A stretch of 64,000 nt of DNA from DATKLL01 sp035542475 (GTDB taxonomy: Bacteria; Desulfobacterota; Syntrophia; Syntrophales; UBA2185). Positions 8,845 through 18,025 of the stretch are shown one piece after another. The notes below the pieces were generated by a model. That model worked only from the letters and a program-made list of their open reading frames with translations. It had not been told where the DNA came from and did no database searches. A program made the position numbers and the translations under genes. The stretch lies in the NCBI GenBank assembly GCA_035542475.1, contig DATKLL010000053.1, forward strand, positions 7,986 to 71,985, written 5' to 3'. Each line of letters opens with the position of its first letter. The stretch's first letter is position 1.

Positions 8845-9849
8845 ATGAATGAAGATAAAGTAGCTATCCTGCTGTTGTCTTTGGATGAGGAACTGGCGGC
8901 TAAGATTATGAAAAATTTTAGTCCCTCCGAAATTGAGCTCATTGGAAAGCAGATGAGCCGTCTTCATAGTGTATCCCTGGAAGAAGTCAATAATGTTGCG
9001 AAAGAGTTTTGCGTAATGGCAAGGCAAAAAGGAGGAGTCGTACCAGTATATGGCGAAACCTTACGAAGCCTGATCGTGAAAGCCGCAGGAGAAGAAACGG
9101 CTCACGATATTCTGACCAGTATAGAAAGAGCAGCGGGGTATGACAGGTCTTTTGATAACCCGCTGATGCAAAAGTTACGGGAAATAGACCCACAGTTATT
9201 GATAGATTTCACGAGGACCGAACATCCTCAAACCATCGCCTTGATCCTCTCCTATGTGGGAGCTGAACAAGCGGCAAGTATCCTGGAAAGTTTTTCTCCA
9301 GAGGTACAAGGTGACATAGTTAAAAGGATGGCAACATTAAAAAGCGTCCCTCATGAATTTATCGTCGACATTGCTAAAACACTTGAAAAAGAGATCATTG
9401 TCGGAGGTGTAAGCGACCTGCAGCCGGGCGGCATTACTATGGTGGCAGAAATCATGAACAGGATGACTCGGAGTACCGAAAATACTATTATGAAGTCACT
9501 TGATGAGACTGTTCCGGAAATTGCAACTGAGATACGCAAGAAGATGTTTACATTCGAAGACATACTCAAATTGGATGACAGGAGTATCCAGGAGTTATTA
9601 AGAGAAGTTACCACTGAAGATTTAGGGCGAGCCTTGAAGATAGTCGATGAAGAAATGAGGGGCGTCATTTACAGGAATATGTCAAAACGCGGCGCTGAAA
9701 TGCTGAAGGAAGATATAGAGATGATGCCTCCGATAAGGTTATCGGAAATAGAGAAGAGCCAGCGCATTATTATTGATGCTACGAAAAAATTAGAGGCAGA
9801 AGGTAAAATTGTCATCCTCCGCGGTGATGGAGGTGACCAACTTGTCTAA
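8845..9849 (+). CDS. fliG: Flagellar motor switch protein FliG
   Basis: A 334-residue FliG of normal length: N-terminal domain binding FliF, middle domain with the EHPQTIALILSY motif (family EHPQ), and C-terminal domain with the charged torque helix (DRSIQELLREVTTEDLGRAL). It sits on the cytoplasmic face of the MS ring, contacts the stator MotA and the FliM/FliN switch. The stop codon overlaps the predicted fliH start. Confidence 0.96.
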   Translation: MNEDKVAILLLSLDEELAAKIMKNFSPSEIELIGKQMSRLHSVSLEEVNNVAKEFCVMARQKGGVVPVYGETLRSLIVKAAGEETAHDILTSIERAAGYDRSFDNPLMQKLREIDPQLLIDFTRTEHPQTIALILSYVGAEQAASILESFSPEVQGDIVKRMATLKSVPHEFIVDIAKTLEKEIIVGGVSDLQPGGITMVAEIMNRMTRSTENTIMKSLDETVPEIATEIRKKMFTFEDILKLDDRSIQELLREVTTEDLGRALKIVDEEMRGVIYRNMSKRGAEMLKEDIEMMPPIRLSEIEKSQRIIIDATKKLEAEGKIVILRGDGGDQLV

Positions 9850-10516
9850 AAAGGTCATCAAATGCAAGAATGTTGATCTGGTAGAAACGGCTGAAAGTAT
9901 AAAACCGGAATTTGTGAGGTTTTATTCTAAAGGGGGAGGGGATATCAGAATCAACGAGAACAAGAATGGAAGAACCGCTTATAATTCCGTTGAGACGGAA
10001 ACAACATCGAGCATTGAAAGAGCAAAGAGGGAATCGTTTTCTAAAGGATATTCGGATGGAATTAAAGAAGGTGCTGAAGGTGAGAGAAAAAAGTTATTTC
10101 AAGTTGCAGAAGTTCTTGCAAATGCTATGAAGGAACTGGACCGGTTGAAAAAAGAAATCCTGGAAGGCAATGAGGAGAAGATATTAAATCTTGTATTTGC
10201 TGTGGCTGAAAAGGTCATCCATCAAGAAGTTAAGACAAACAAAGATTTTGTCTATGATGTTCTGAAAAGTGCAATAAAACAGGTGATCGATAAAGAAGGG
10301 ATAAAGGTCAGGCTGAACCCTGAAGATTATCGGTATCTACTGGAGATAAATCCAGGCATTATTGATAGTTTTGACGATATCAGGAATATGTCATTTGTTG
10401 AAGACAATAGTATAGGCAGGGGTGGGGTTGTTATAGAAACATCATCCGGCGAGGTGGACGCCAGATTGGATCAGCAACTTCATGAGGTCAGAAAGGCTTT
10501 AGCACGTAAAAAATGA
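9842..10516 (+). CDS. fliH: Flagellar export ATPase regulator FliH
   Basis: A FliH-family protein (about 224 residues) with a long charged coiled coil in the middle and the C-terminal domain (AEKVIHQEVKTN, then VRLNPEDYRYL) shared with type III/V-ATPase stators. It holds FliI dimers and links them to the C ring. Start choice matters: a strong GGAGGTGA at 9829-9836 lies five bases before TTG 9842, which I take as the start. In-frame ATG 9827 and TTG 9809 lack a comparable site. It overlaps fliG by eight bases and fliI by four. Confidence 0.88.
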   Translation: MSKKVIKCKNVDLVETAESIKPEFVRFYSKGGGDIRINENKNGRTAYNSVETETTSSIERAKRESFSKGYSDGIKEGAEGERKKLFQVAEVLANAMKELDRLKKEILEGNEEKILNLVFAVAEKVIHQEVKTNKDFVYDVLKSAIKQVIDKEGIKVRLNPEDYRYLLEINPGIIDSFDDIRNMSFVEDNSIGRGGVVIETSSGEVDARLDQQLHEVRKALARKK

Positions 10517-11874
10517 CTTTTCAACAAGAAGTAAATACACCGGAAGGAACATCGGCTGGAACAATGTTTGACTTTGATAAATGTCACAGGCTGATTGAAC
10601 TGACAAATCCTATTAAGGTTTGCGGTAAAGTAAGCCAGGTCATAGGTCTGGTGGTGGAAGGCCAGGGACCGTGCTCCTCTGTCGGTGAAATGTGCGAGAT
10701 TTATGCGAATGGCCATAAGAATCCACTCAGTGCCGAGGTCGTAGGTTTCAGGACGGACAAGGTTCTGATGATGCCTCTCGATGAAATCCGCGGTGTGGGT
10801 CCAGGCTCCAGGATTGTATCATTGGGAAAGAAGGCGGACACCAGGGTCGGGAGAGGTCTCTTGGGACGCGTGATTGATGGCATGGGGAATCCGATCGACG
10901 GAAAGGGACCAATAGAGTTCCAGACTGAATACCCCATATACTTCAGTCCAATCAATCCGCTGTGGAGGAAGCGGATTACTGACGTGATGGATCTGGGAAT
11001 AAGGTCCATAAATGCGCTCCTCACCTGCGGGAAGGGGCAGAAAATGGGGATTTTTTCCGGGTCCGGTGTTGGAAAGAGTGTTCTCTTGGGGATGATGGCT
11101 AAGAACACCAGGGCCGATGTGAATGTCATTGGGCTCATCGGGGAGAGAGGAAGGGAAGTTCGGGAATTCCTGGAAAAGAATCTCGGTAAGGAAGGTCTGG
11201 ACAGATCGGTAGTTGTTGTTGCTACCTCCGATACGCATCCTATCATAAGAATGAGAGCGGCTTATGTCGCAACGTCTATCGCGGAATATTTCAGGGATCA
11301 GGGAAATGATGTACTCCTCATGGTTGATTCTCTAACGAGGTTTGCTATGGCTCAGCGAGAAGTCGGCCTTTCAATCGGTGAGCCGCCGACAACAAAGGGA
11401 TATACACCTTCCGTATTCAGCCTTATGCCGAAGCTCCTTGAGAGGGTAGGTGCAGTAGAAGGCAAGGGAAGTATAACCGGCCTGTACGCGATTCTGGTAG
11501 AGGGGAATGACTTTGATGAGCCGATCGCAGATGCGGCAAGATCAATTCTGGACGGCCATATAGTATTATCTCGTGATCTTGCTGCGAAGAATCATTATCC
11601 AGCGGTAGATGTTCTAAACAGTATCAGCAGGGTCATGATTGATATTGTAAGTGATGAGCACAAGGGGAAAGCCGGTCATATATTGAACATCCTGGCAACA
11701 TACAAAAAGGCGGAAGACCTGATAAATATAGGGGCGTATGTTAAAGGCAGTAACAGGGAAGTGGATTTCGCAATTGAAATGATCGGCAGGGTGAATACCT
11801 TTTTAATGCAGGCCATCGATGAAAAAGTAAGTTTTATGGACAGCAGGCGTGATTTGTTTACCTTGCTTGAATAG
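10513..11874 (+). CDS. fliI: Flagellum-specific ATPase FliI
   Basis: A 453-residue F1-beta-like ATPase powering export of flagellar subunits. Walker A is GSGVGKS (about 183-189); Walker B is VLLMVDSLTRFAMAQRE, followed by IGEPPTTKGYTPSVF, the standard FliI/YscN signature. The start ATGA overlaps the fliH stop codon, indicating coupled translation in the FliH2-FliI module. Confidence 0.96.
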   Translation: MTFQQEVNTPEGTSAGTMFDFDKCHRLIELTNPIKVCGKVSQVIGLVVEGQGPCSSVGEMCEIYANGHKNPLSAEVVGFRTDKVLMMPLDEIRGVGPGSRIVSLGKKADTRVGRGLLGRVIDGMGNPIDGKGPIEFQTEYPIYFSPINPLWRKRITDVMDLGIRSINALLTCGKGQKMGIFSGSGVGKSVLLGMMAKNTRADVNVIGLIGERGREVREFLEKNLGKEGLDRSVVVVATSDTHPIIRMRAAYVATSIAEYFRDQGNDVLLMVDSLTRFAMAQREVGLSIGEPPTTKGYTPSVFSLMPKLLERVGAVEGKGSITGLYAILVEGNDFDEPIADAARSILDGHIVLSRDLAAKNHYPAVDVLNSISRVMIDIVSDEHKGKAGHILNILATYKKAEDLINIGAYVKGSNREVDFAIEMIGRVNTFLMQAIDEKVSFMDSRRDLFTLLE

Positions 11875-11885
11875 GCGATGCGATT

Positions 11886-12329
11886 ATGTTCCGGTTTGAG
11901 ATGGATGCAGTATTGAACTATAGGGCCAAGATAGAAGAACAATGCCAGCTCGCATTTTCCGACGCGATGAAGCGCCTGCAGATAGCAAAGTATGTTTTGG
12001 AAGATTTAAAAAAAGAAAAAAATATGCTGGTCCGGCATTTTGTAAAAATGCAGGCAAATACCCTTCACTCCGATGAGATACAAAGGCACTTTTCCTTTAT
12101 TGAATACTTGAAGGACAAGGAAGAAAAACAGGTTGCTGTTGTTTGCAAAGCGGAGGAAGAAGCCAATGACAGACGCGAAACCCTCCTTGAAGCTGTAAAA
12201 AAAAGAAAGGCTATGGAAACCCTGCGGGAGAAAAAAATGGCTGAATATCTCTCTGAGGCGTCAGCTAAGGACCGCAAAGAATTGGATGATTTTTCAATTA
12301 TTAAATTCGGTAATGGTATGAGAAAATGA
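11886..12329 (+). CDS. fliJ: Flagellar export protein FliJ
   Basis: A 147-residue, strongly charged, almost wholly coiled-coil protein starting FRFEMDAVLNYRAKIEEQCQ, matching the FliJ N-terminus. FliJ is the stalk-like subunit that fits in the FliI hexamer and touches FlhA. Identity rests on fold pattern and position directly after fliI, since FliJ is poorly conserved. It overlaps the next gene by four bases. Confidence 0.88.
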   Translation: MFRFEMDAVLNYRAKIEEQCQLAFSDAMKRLQIAKYVLEDLKKEKNMLVRHFVKMQANTLHSDEIQRHFSFIEYLKDKEEKQVAVVCKAEEEANDRRETLLEAVKKRKAMETLREKKMAEYLSEASAKDRKELDDFSIIKFGNGMRK

Positions 12330-12901
12330 AAAAAATATTTATCACATTTGAAATCCTCGTAATATTCCTGTTTATAGCGAAGCTTTTTGCCATAGGAGAA
12401 ATCGTGAAAAGGTCAGGATTATATAATATTTCGTTATGGTCTGTTAATCATGCCTTGGCTGATTCATCCTCGCAAACGGGCAGCACCCCGGTGAGAGATA
12501 TTTTTGAGGATACTTTGATGAATGAACGAAATTTAATGATCTCCTTGGAAGACAGACGAAGGCAACTTGAAGACAGGGAAAATTTCGCTAAACTTGAAGA
12601 GAAAAGACTTAATTCCCTGAAAAAAGAAATAACGGCAAAGATAGAAATATTTCAGGGTCGGAAAGAAAAAACAAGCGTTTCTCAGGAGTCTGATAAAGAG
12701 GAAAATAAAAGAATAAAAGAATTGGCCAAGGAATATGATGCAACTCCACCCGACAAGGTGGCTACCCTTTTTAATAAATTGGATAATAAAACGGCAGCAG
12801 GAATTATCATGCAGATGAAAAATAAGAAAGCCGGAGCTGTGTGGGAATACCTCAATCCGGAAAAAGCCGTAGAAATCGCCAAGACCATCACAAACATGTA
12901 A
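12326..12901 (+). CDS. MotE-like flagellar protein with MgtE-N-type C-terminus
   Basis: A 191-residue protein with an N-terminal membrane anchor/signal (about 4-24), a coiled coil (about 62-115) and a C-terminal domain (about 140-190; PDKVATLFNKLDNKTAAGII, then NPEKAVEIAKTI) resembling the MgtE intracellular-N/FliG-like fold. This is the architecture of MotE, a periplasmic chaperone of the stator protein MotB/C in several bacteria, and such genes commonly follow fliJ. The specific role here is inferred. It is the last gene of the flgB operon. Confidence 0.78.
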   Translation: MKKIFITFEILVIFLFIAKLFAIGEIVKRSGLYNISLWSVNHALADSSSQTGSTPVRDIFEDTLMNERNLMISLEDRRRQLEDRENFAKLEEKRLNSLKKEITAKIEIFQGRKEKTSVSQESDKEENKRIKELAKEYDATPPDKVATLFNKLDNKTAAGIIMQMKNKKAGAVWEYLNPEKAVEIAKTITNM

Positions 12902-13062
12902 ATACCTTCATCACAGTATCCATTATTTTTTCCCCTCCCAGTAGGTATTTTTTGTCGAATTCACTCCAACACGACGGGCAATATTTGCCTCCCTCAAAGT
13001 CTCAAAAATTTGATATCTATATAACACATTAAAGATATTAACATTTTTATTGGCACCCTTCG

Positions 13063-13078
13063 TGGCATGTCTCTTGCT
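13063..13078 (+). promoter_or_regulatory. Sigma-54 promoter of fliK-flgD-flgE
   Basis: TGGCATGTCTCTTGCT matches the consensus closely: GG at 13064-13065 and GC at 13076-13077, spacer ten bases, -24 TGGCA and -12 TTGC. Transcription would begin near 13089, leaving a very short leader before fliK. A TGGCAC at 13051 is out of register (N11) and is not the -24 element. Confidence 0.87.
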
Positions 13079-13110
13079 CATGCCCATTTTAAAACTTTCC
13101 AGAGGACTAA

Positions 13111-14751
13111 ATGAATCCTTCAATAACTCAATTGCTATTAAAAGGGATGGATCAAGATCAGTCAGCTTCTCAGGGCGCGTCCAATTCTAAGAAGGGGATA
13201 GGCGGGAAACAAAATTTGTCCGGACTTTCTGATTTAATGAGCGGAGGAGGCTTGTTCGCTTGTTTATTGAAGCAAAAATATATGTCGTTGCCGATCGAAA
13301 AAGACAAAGGTGAAAAGGGATCGCCTGAAGGTTCTGATGCGGGATCGACTGTCGGGAAAGTTGAGATTAAAAAGGAAATCCCTGATATCAGGATCGGCAA
13401 AGTATTTTTGCCCCTGAAAGAGACAAAAAGTGAAGAAGGAGCGAATGGCAAAATAGAGGAAATCACAATCGCAGGTCAGGTTCATGGTGATAAGGATATA
13501 AAACATGATTCTGAAATTTTATTGCCATTAGAGGAAAGTGTAAAGACCGACGTAAAGACCGCTGGAAAGGCTGCTGGAAAGACTGATAGAAAGGCACCTT
13601 TTGTTGAGACCGGAAAAGCTCAATTTCTAAATCTATCAGCGGAGATCAATAAAGGCAGCACATTAAATCAGCAATTGGAAGTTCAAGAAAAGGGCGGTAC
13701 AGCTGGGGAAAGTCAATCCGTGGCGGATACAGAAAATAAATATTCTGTGAAGAAGGGCATCAGTAGATTCAATACTGTGGAAAAGTCGCAGTCAGGGGAT
13801 ACTAAGCTCTCAGAGGGTGAAGCAATCAATGATTTAGGAATTCTAACAACCACTGGTTTGAAGAGTGATAAGCCTGTAAGAAACAATGTACCCGAAGGGA
13901 TGAAAATTCTACCTTCCGATGACGCAGGGAAGGATCATAAAAATAATGGCAACCTGGATATTTCTAAAGGAATAGCTGTTAAAGAATTAAATGTTAATAA
14001 AGGTTCATCAAACGCGAATGTGAAAGAACACGAAGCGTTGTCATCGAAAAGTGACGTCCAGCAGTCAGAAGGCGCAAAGGAAGACGCGAATACGACAAGT
14101 CAGGTACGTATAGAAAGAGAGAAGACACAGATTTATAAAAATATTTCCACAGATGTGGCCAAACCAGAAAGATCAGTAGACAGAGTGGTTAGTGATGCCC
14201 CTAACAAGAAAATCGATACTTCGCAGTTAACGACCCAGGTCGATTTTTCTGGAGTAAAGGGTATCTGGAATGGTGCAGAGACGAGCACGAAACCTGACAT
14301 TATCACGCCAATCAATTTCCAGGACATTGCCAATCAAATCATAGACAATGCTTCAAACATGATGAAGAAGGATTCCGGAAGGATTGTTATCACCCTTGAG
14401 CCGCCCAATCTCGGGACATTGAATATGGATGTCAGGGTTCAGCATGATACAGTTAAAATGTTGCTGGTTGCAGATAATTATGAGGTTAAACAGGTTTTGA
14501 ATTCTAATCTCGACCAATTAAAAACTGCCCTGCAAGGCCAGGGATTAAATATTGATCGCTTGGATGTCCTCGTACATGACAGGTCATATAATGGAAATCA
14601 GGGGTTTCAGCCCGGGGGAGGCGCCCTGTTCAATGATGGGCGTGGAGGAAGGAACAATGCAAAAGAGGATACTCCTTCTCTTCAAAAAATGCCATCTGGC
14701 GGGAATGAATTGAATGAACCCCATTTAGGCATAATCAGTTTATTTGTTTAA
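13111..14751 (+). CDS. fliK: Flagellar hook-length control protein FliK
   Basis: A 546-residue FliK. The first ~400 residues are low-complexity and charged (Lys, Glu, Ser, with a small KTAGK-type repeat near residue 150), serving as the molecular ruler. The C-terminal Flg_hook domain (about residues 415-500; ITLEPPNLGTLNMDVRVQHD and VLNSNLDQLKTALQGQGLNI) interacts with FlhB to switch export specificity after hook completion. It is immediately followed by flgD and flgE, the hook genes. A second FliK-like gene lies at 30710. Confidence 0.9.
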   Translation: MNPSITQLLLKGMDQDQSASQGASNSKKGIGGKQNLSGLSDLMSGGGLFACLLKQKYMSLPIEKDKGEKGSPEGSDAGSTVGKVEIKKEIPDIRIGKVFLPLKETKSEEGANGKIEEITIAGQVHGDKDIKHDSEILLPLEESVKTDVKTAGKAAGKTDRKAPFVETGKAQFLNLSAEINKGSTLNQQLEVQEKGGTAGESQSVADTENKYSVKKGISRFNTVEKSQSGDTKLSEGEAINDLGILTTTGLKSDKPVRNNVPEGMKILPSDDAGKDHKNNGNLDISKGIAVKELNVNKGSSNANVKEHEALSSKSDVQQSEGAKEDANTTSQVRIEREKTQIYKNISTDVAKPERSVDRVVSDAPNKKIDTSQLTTQVDFSGVKGIWNGAETSTKPDIITPINFQDIANQIIDNASNMMKKDSGRIVITLEPPNLGTLNMDVRVQHDTVKMLLVADNYEVKQVLNSNLDQLKTALQGQGLNIDRLDVLVHDRSYNGNQGFQPGGGALFNDGRGGRNNAKEDTPSLQKMPSGGNELNEPHLGIISLFV

Positions 14752-14774
14752 TTATAATAAGTGAGGTGAATAAT

Positions 14775-15434
14775 ATGAGTACAGTACCAGGTATCAACAA
14801 TGGAAACACGGGCACCTCAACTACAAATGCCAGTCAGTCCAGTAAGAAGGTATTGGGGCAGGATGATTTCCTCAAGATGCTGATTGCTCAGCTAAAAAAT
14901 CAGGATCCTCTCAATCCCCTCGACGGGAAGGATTTCGCTGCCCAGCTTGCCCAGTTCTCGAGTCTCGATCAGTTAACGCAGATAAATACGCAGTTGAGTG
15001 CCCTGGCATCCTCACTTGCGTCTGCGAATAACAGTCAGGCGGTCAGTCTCATCGGAGACGAAGTGGTTGCAAATGGAAGCTCCGTCACAGTCAGCGGCAC
15101 ATCAACAACCCTCGCCTATAATTTATCGCAGAACGTACAGCAGGGAACCATCGAGATTTATGACGCCCAGGGAAATCTCGTAAAAACCCTCGCATTCGGC
15201 CAGCAGCAGGCAGGTAACAACATAATGAAATGGAACACCTCGAATGTAACACCGGGCACATACACCTTCACTGTATCTGCTGTGGACAGTAAAGGGAATG
15301 CAGTGAGTGCAAACACGATGATGACCGGTCCCGTGACAGGGGTTACATTTAAAAACAGTGTCCCGTATCTGTCGGTGAACGGACAGGATGTAGCTTTGTC
15401 GGATGTCGTATATATCGCAAAGCCGGGGAATTGA
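14775..15434 (+). CDS. flgD: Hook-capping scaffold protein FlgD
   Basis: A 219-residue FlgD with the export/capping N-terminus (LGQDDFLKMLIAQLKNQDPL followed by NPLDGKDFAAQLAQFSSLDQ) and the C-terminal Ig-like/Tudor-like FlgD domain (YDAQGNLVKTLAFGQQQAG, YTFTVSAVDSKGN). It caps the growing hook and is discarded afterwards. ATG 14775 is chosen because GAGGTGA at 14763-14769 gives proper spacing; the in-frame GTG at 14766 lies within that site. Confidence 0.94.
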   Translation: MSTVPGINNGNTGTSTTNASQSSKKVLGQDDFLKMLIAQLKNQDPLNPLDGKDFAAQLAQFSSLDQLTQINTQLSALASSLASANNSQAVSLIGDEVVANGSSVTVSGTSTTLAYNLSQNVQQGTIEIYDAQGNLVKTLAFGQQQAGNNIMKWNTSNVTPGTYTFTVSAVDSKGNAVSANTMMTGPVTGVTFKNSVPYLSVNGQDVALSDVVYIAKPGN

Positions 15435-15542
15435 CGTCATGGATTATGGGCTTCAGTGATTAATAAGCATATTATTGAAAGCCTGCAAATAAGGTAATTA
15501 GACACAAATATTGAGTAAACAAATATAAGGAGGTAAATAAAC

Positions 15543-17081
15543 ATGGGAAGTGCATTATGGGCGGGAATTTCAGGCTTGAATGCCAGTTCCACAGAAATGG
15601 ACGTTATTGCGAATAATGTCGCTAACGTCAACACAATCGGTTATAAGGTAGGCAAAACATACTTTGCCGACGTCTTGAGCCAGAGTCTCTCAGGCGGCAC
15701 ATCCGGATCTATGCAGGTAGGCCGTGGTGTACAAGTAACGGAAGTTGCCACACAGTTCGGCCCCGGGTCTTTTGAGACCACGGGAAATGCGACGGATGTT
15801 GCCATCGATGGGGACGGATTTTTTATAGTGAATGACCTAAACGGCGCCTCGTATTATACACGGGCCGGGTCCTTCCACCTCAATACCGATGGTGATCTGG
15901 TGGATACAAATGGTTATAAGGTTCAGGGTTACAATTTCTTTGGTAACATCGTAAATAATATTACAGATATAAATCTGAGCAATGTTCAATCTGCCCCTGT
16001 AGCAACGACCATCTTCTCTGTCGGCGCAAATCTGAATGCCGACACAGCGACGGGTGATACCTTTACGACTACACAGACGGTGTTTGATACACTGGGGGAT
16101 AAACACAGCCTCGGTATCACATTTAAAAAGACGGAAGCTAATAACATGTGGGGATTCCAGGTCGCCTTAGATGGTGTGAATGCGCCGGGCCAAACTTATA
16201 CCGGCCTCCAGTTTGACAACACGACTGGGGATATAACACGGGTTTATTCAGCGGCCATGGCCGCACCAGCAGGCGGTGGAGGTGTAACTGTCGGCGCTCC
16301 CACTTTAGTCGACTTGGGACAAATGTATAAGACGGCAACAGGCGCTATCACCCTGACGGCAGGAGCCACTCCCGCTACATGGACAATAACAGCAAATGGC
16401 GGTTATACAAATATGTCGGTATCGGGAACGACGGCAGCTGGCGTAAATTATGTTAATATCGACCTCGATGGTGCAGGCGGTCCTGATATCACTATACCGT
16501 TGACCGCATGGGCGGCAGGCGGGACCATCGGCATCGCCTCAATTACTCACACCGCAGTCGCTCCGGCAGACAATGCCATTACTTTTGCGGCACTCCCCAC
16601 TGGGGCAACCATCGGCAACGGCAATACAGTTGACTGGAACCTGGTCGGAAACGGCTCTTTGCAAATTAATGATTACGCCAGCACGTCCGTCATCAATTCG
16701 CTCTCCAATGACGGCTATGCCTCCGGTCTCTTAAAGAGTCTTTCCGTAAAGTCTGACGGGACAATTAATGGGTTCTTCACAAATGGTCAGACTGCGAACG
16801 TGGCTCAGATTGTCCTCGCTAATTTCGCCGACCCTGAAGGTCTGAAAAAGATGGGCTCCAATTTGTTCGGTGAGACGATAAGTTCAGGACCGGCCATCAG
16901 AAATGTTCCTGGTGCATCAGGAATGGGTAATGTCGCATCGAACAGCCTCGAAATGTCAAATACCGATATCGCTACGGAATTCATCAACATGATAACAGCA
17001 CAGAAAGCCTATTCAGCGAATGCCAGGGTCATTACTACTGAGGACCAGATGCTTACGGAACTGATAAACATTAAACGGTAA
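15543..17081 (+). CDS. flgE: Flagellar hook protein FlgE
   Basis: A 512-residue hook subunit. N-terminal IANNVANVNTIGYK motif, FlgE/FlgG D1 strands (AIDGDGFFIVND), an enlarged Gly/Thr-rich outer domain (about 230-390), and the C-terminal SNTDIATEFINMITAQKAYS helix. It is assembled outside the cell under the FlgD cap. An AAGGAGGT ribosome site sits nine bases before the ATG. A strong terminator follows directly. Confidence 0.95.
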   Translation: MGSALWAGISGLNASSTEMDVIANNVANVNTIGYKVGKTYFADVLSQSLSGGTSGSMQVGRGVQVTEVATQFGPGSFETTGNATDVAIDGDGFFIVNDLNGASYYTRAGSFHLNTDGDLVDTNGYKVQGYNFFGNIVNNITDINLSNVQSAPVATTIFSVGANLNADTATGDTFTTTQTVFDTLGDKHSLGITFKKTEANNMWGFQVALDGVNAPGQTYTGLQFDNTTGDITRVYSAAMAAPAGGGGVTVGAPTLVDLGQMYKTATGAITLTAGATPATWTITANGGYTNMSVSGTTAAGVNYVNIDLDGAGGPDITIPLTAWAAGGTIGIASITHTAVAPADNAITFAALPTGATIGNGNTVDWNLVGNGSLQINDYASTSVINSLSNDGYASGLLKSLSVKSDGTINGFFTNGQTANVAQIVLANFADPEGLKKMGSNLFGETISSGPAIRNVPGASGMGNVASNSLEMSNTDIATEFINMITAQKAYSANARVITTEDQMLTELINIKR

Positions 17082-17088
17082 TTTTCGT

Positions 17089-17125
17089 TAAAGAGGGCTG
17101 AGAATGTTTCCTCAGCCCTCTTTTA
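17089..17125 (+). terminator. Rho-independent terminator after flgE
   Basis: GAGGGCTGAG (17093-17102), an 8-base loop, CTCAGCCCTC (17111-17120) and TTTT. The stem extends outward through TTAA with one bulge. It closes the fliK-flgD-flgE transcript. Confidence 0.92.
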
Positions 17126-17369
17126 ACCCCTCCTTTCCTTGTCAAATTTCTGACTATTCGTCAAAAAGGCCCCTAGCAGGAACAGTTTCAGCGAAGGATT
17201 TAAAAAATGAAATAGATACGGTATGGGGAGTATCACCTCGCCAATTGGATTCATAAACAATTAACAATATCAGTCTAATAGACGAATCGGCCCGTCAAAA
17301 TATTCTCCCTGCCCATAGAGTTCTATTGCCGTTTTTTCTCCGGACACACTCCATTCTCTAGTCATCCGT
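17126..17369. other. Intergenic stretch between the flgE terminator and the fliL promoter
   Basis: Apart from the flgE terminator before it and the sigma-54 promoter after it, I see no gene or repeat. It is the right distance upstream of the promoter to hold activator (enhancer) sites, but no clear dyad could be identified. Confidence 0.5.
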
Positions 17370-17386
17370 CTGGTATATTATTTGCT
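17370..17386 (+). promoter_or_regulatory. Sigma-54 promoter of the fliL operon
   Basis: CTGGTATATTATTTGCT: GG at 17372-17373 and GC at 17384-17385 with a ten-base spacer. The TGGTATAT...TTTGC form is nearly the same as in the flgB promoter. Predicted start near 17397, about 67 bases before fliL; it should serve fliLMNOPQR-flhBAFG-fliA. Confidence 0.85.
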
Positions 17387-17463
17387 ATTACTGATCTTAA
17401 AGATTAAAGACACACATATCTCAAGAAATTTTATTTACATTTCATAATGATAGAGGGGGCGAG

Positions 17464-17949
17464 ATGGCAAGGGAAGAGAAAGAAGAACAGGTCGTTGAAG
17501 AAGTCCCGCAAAAGAAGAAACTACCTCTTAAAAAACTTATTATAATTGGTGTTGCTGTTTTGATCGTTGTGACAGCCGGAGCGTTCGGGGCTATTTATTA
17601 CAAGAAATTTTTCAATAAAAAAGAACAGGTGGAGCAGCAGGTATTGGTAGGGGCTATATGGCCCATGGACCCTTTTATCGTGAATATAAGGGATGAAAAC
17701 TCAGACAGGTACCTGAAAATCGTCATTGAGCTCGACATCTCAGATAAAAATTATATTCCTGAAATGAACCAGTTGAAGCCAAAACTGAGGGATAATGTTT
17801 TGGATCTTCTTTCATCCAAAACTTATAAAGATGTTATGGATATTTCCGGCAAACAGCGCCTGAGGGATGAGATTATGGCTCGGCTGAACAGCTTTCTGAC
17901 CGGCGGAAAGATTGTTAAGGTTTACTTTACGGAATTTGTCATCCAGTAA
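17464..17949 (+). CDS. fliL: Flagellar basal body-associated protein FliL
   Basis: A 161-residue single-pass inner-membrane protein: cytoplasmic charged N-terminus, transmembrane helix about 24-45, periplasmic FliL domain ending KIVKVYFTEFVIQ, the family terminus. FliL surrounds and supports the stator units. The ATG follows an AGGGGG ribosome site. First gene of the fliL operon. A paralogue is found at 27924. Confidence 0.93.
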   Translation: MAREEKEEQVVEEVPQKKKLPLKKLIIIGVAVLIVVTAGAFGAIYYKKFFNKKEQVEQQVLVGAIWPMDPFIVNIRDENSDRYLKIVIELDISDKNYIPEMNQLKPKLRDNVLDLLSSKTYKDVMDISGKQRLRDEIMARLNSFLTGGKIVKVYFTEFVIQ

Positions 17950-18025
17950 CTGTCATTGATTATCAGGAGCGGATAAAAAGTAGCAGACCGGTCATATCGA
18001 AATTCAAACTCTTGAAAGGGTTGTT

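Noticed and set aside
13051..13067. TGGCAC...GTGGCA just before the fliK promoter
   Set aside because: GG to GC spacing is 11; the overlapping site at 13063-13078 has the right spacing and better -12 element.
13550..13600. Possible tandem repeat in fliK (KTAGK-type)
   Set aside because: Only two to three imperfect copies; normal low-complexity FliK linker.
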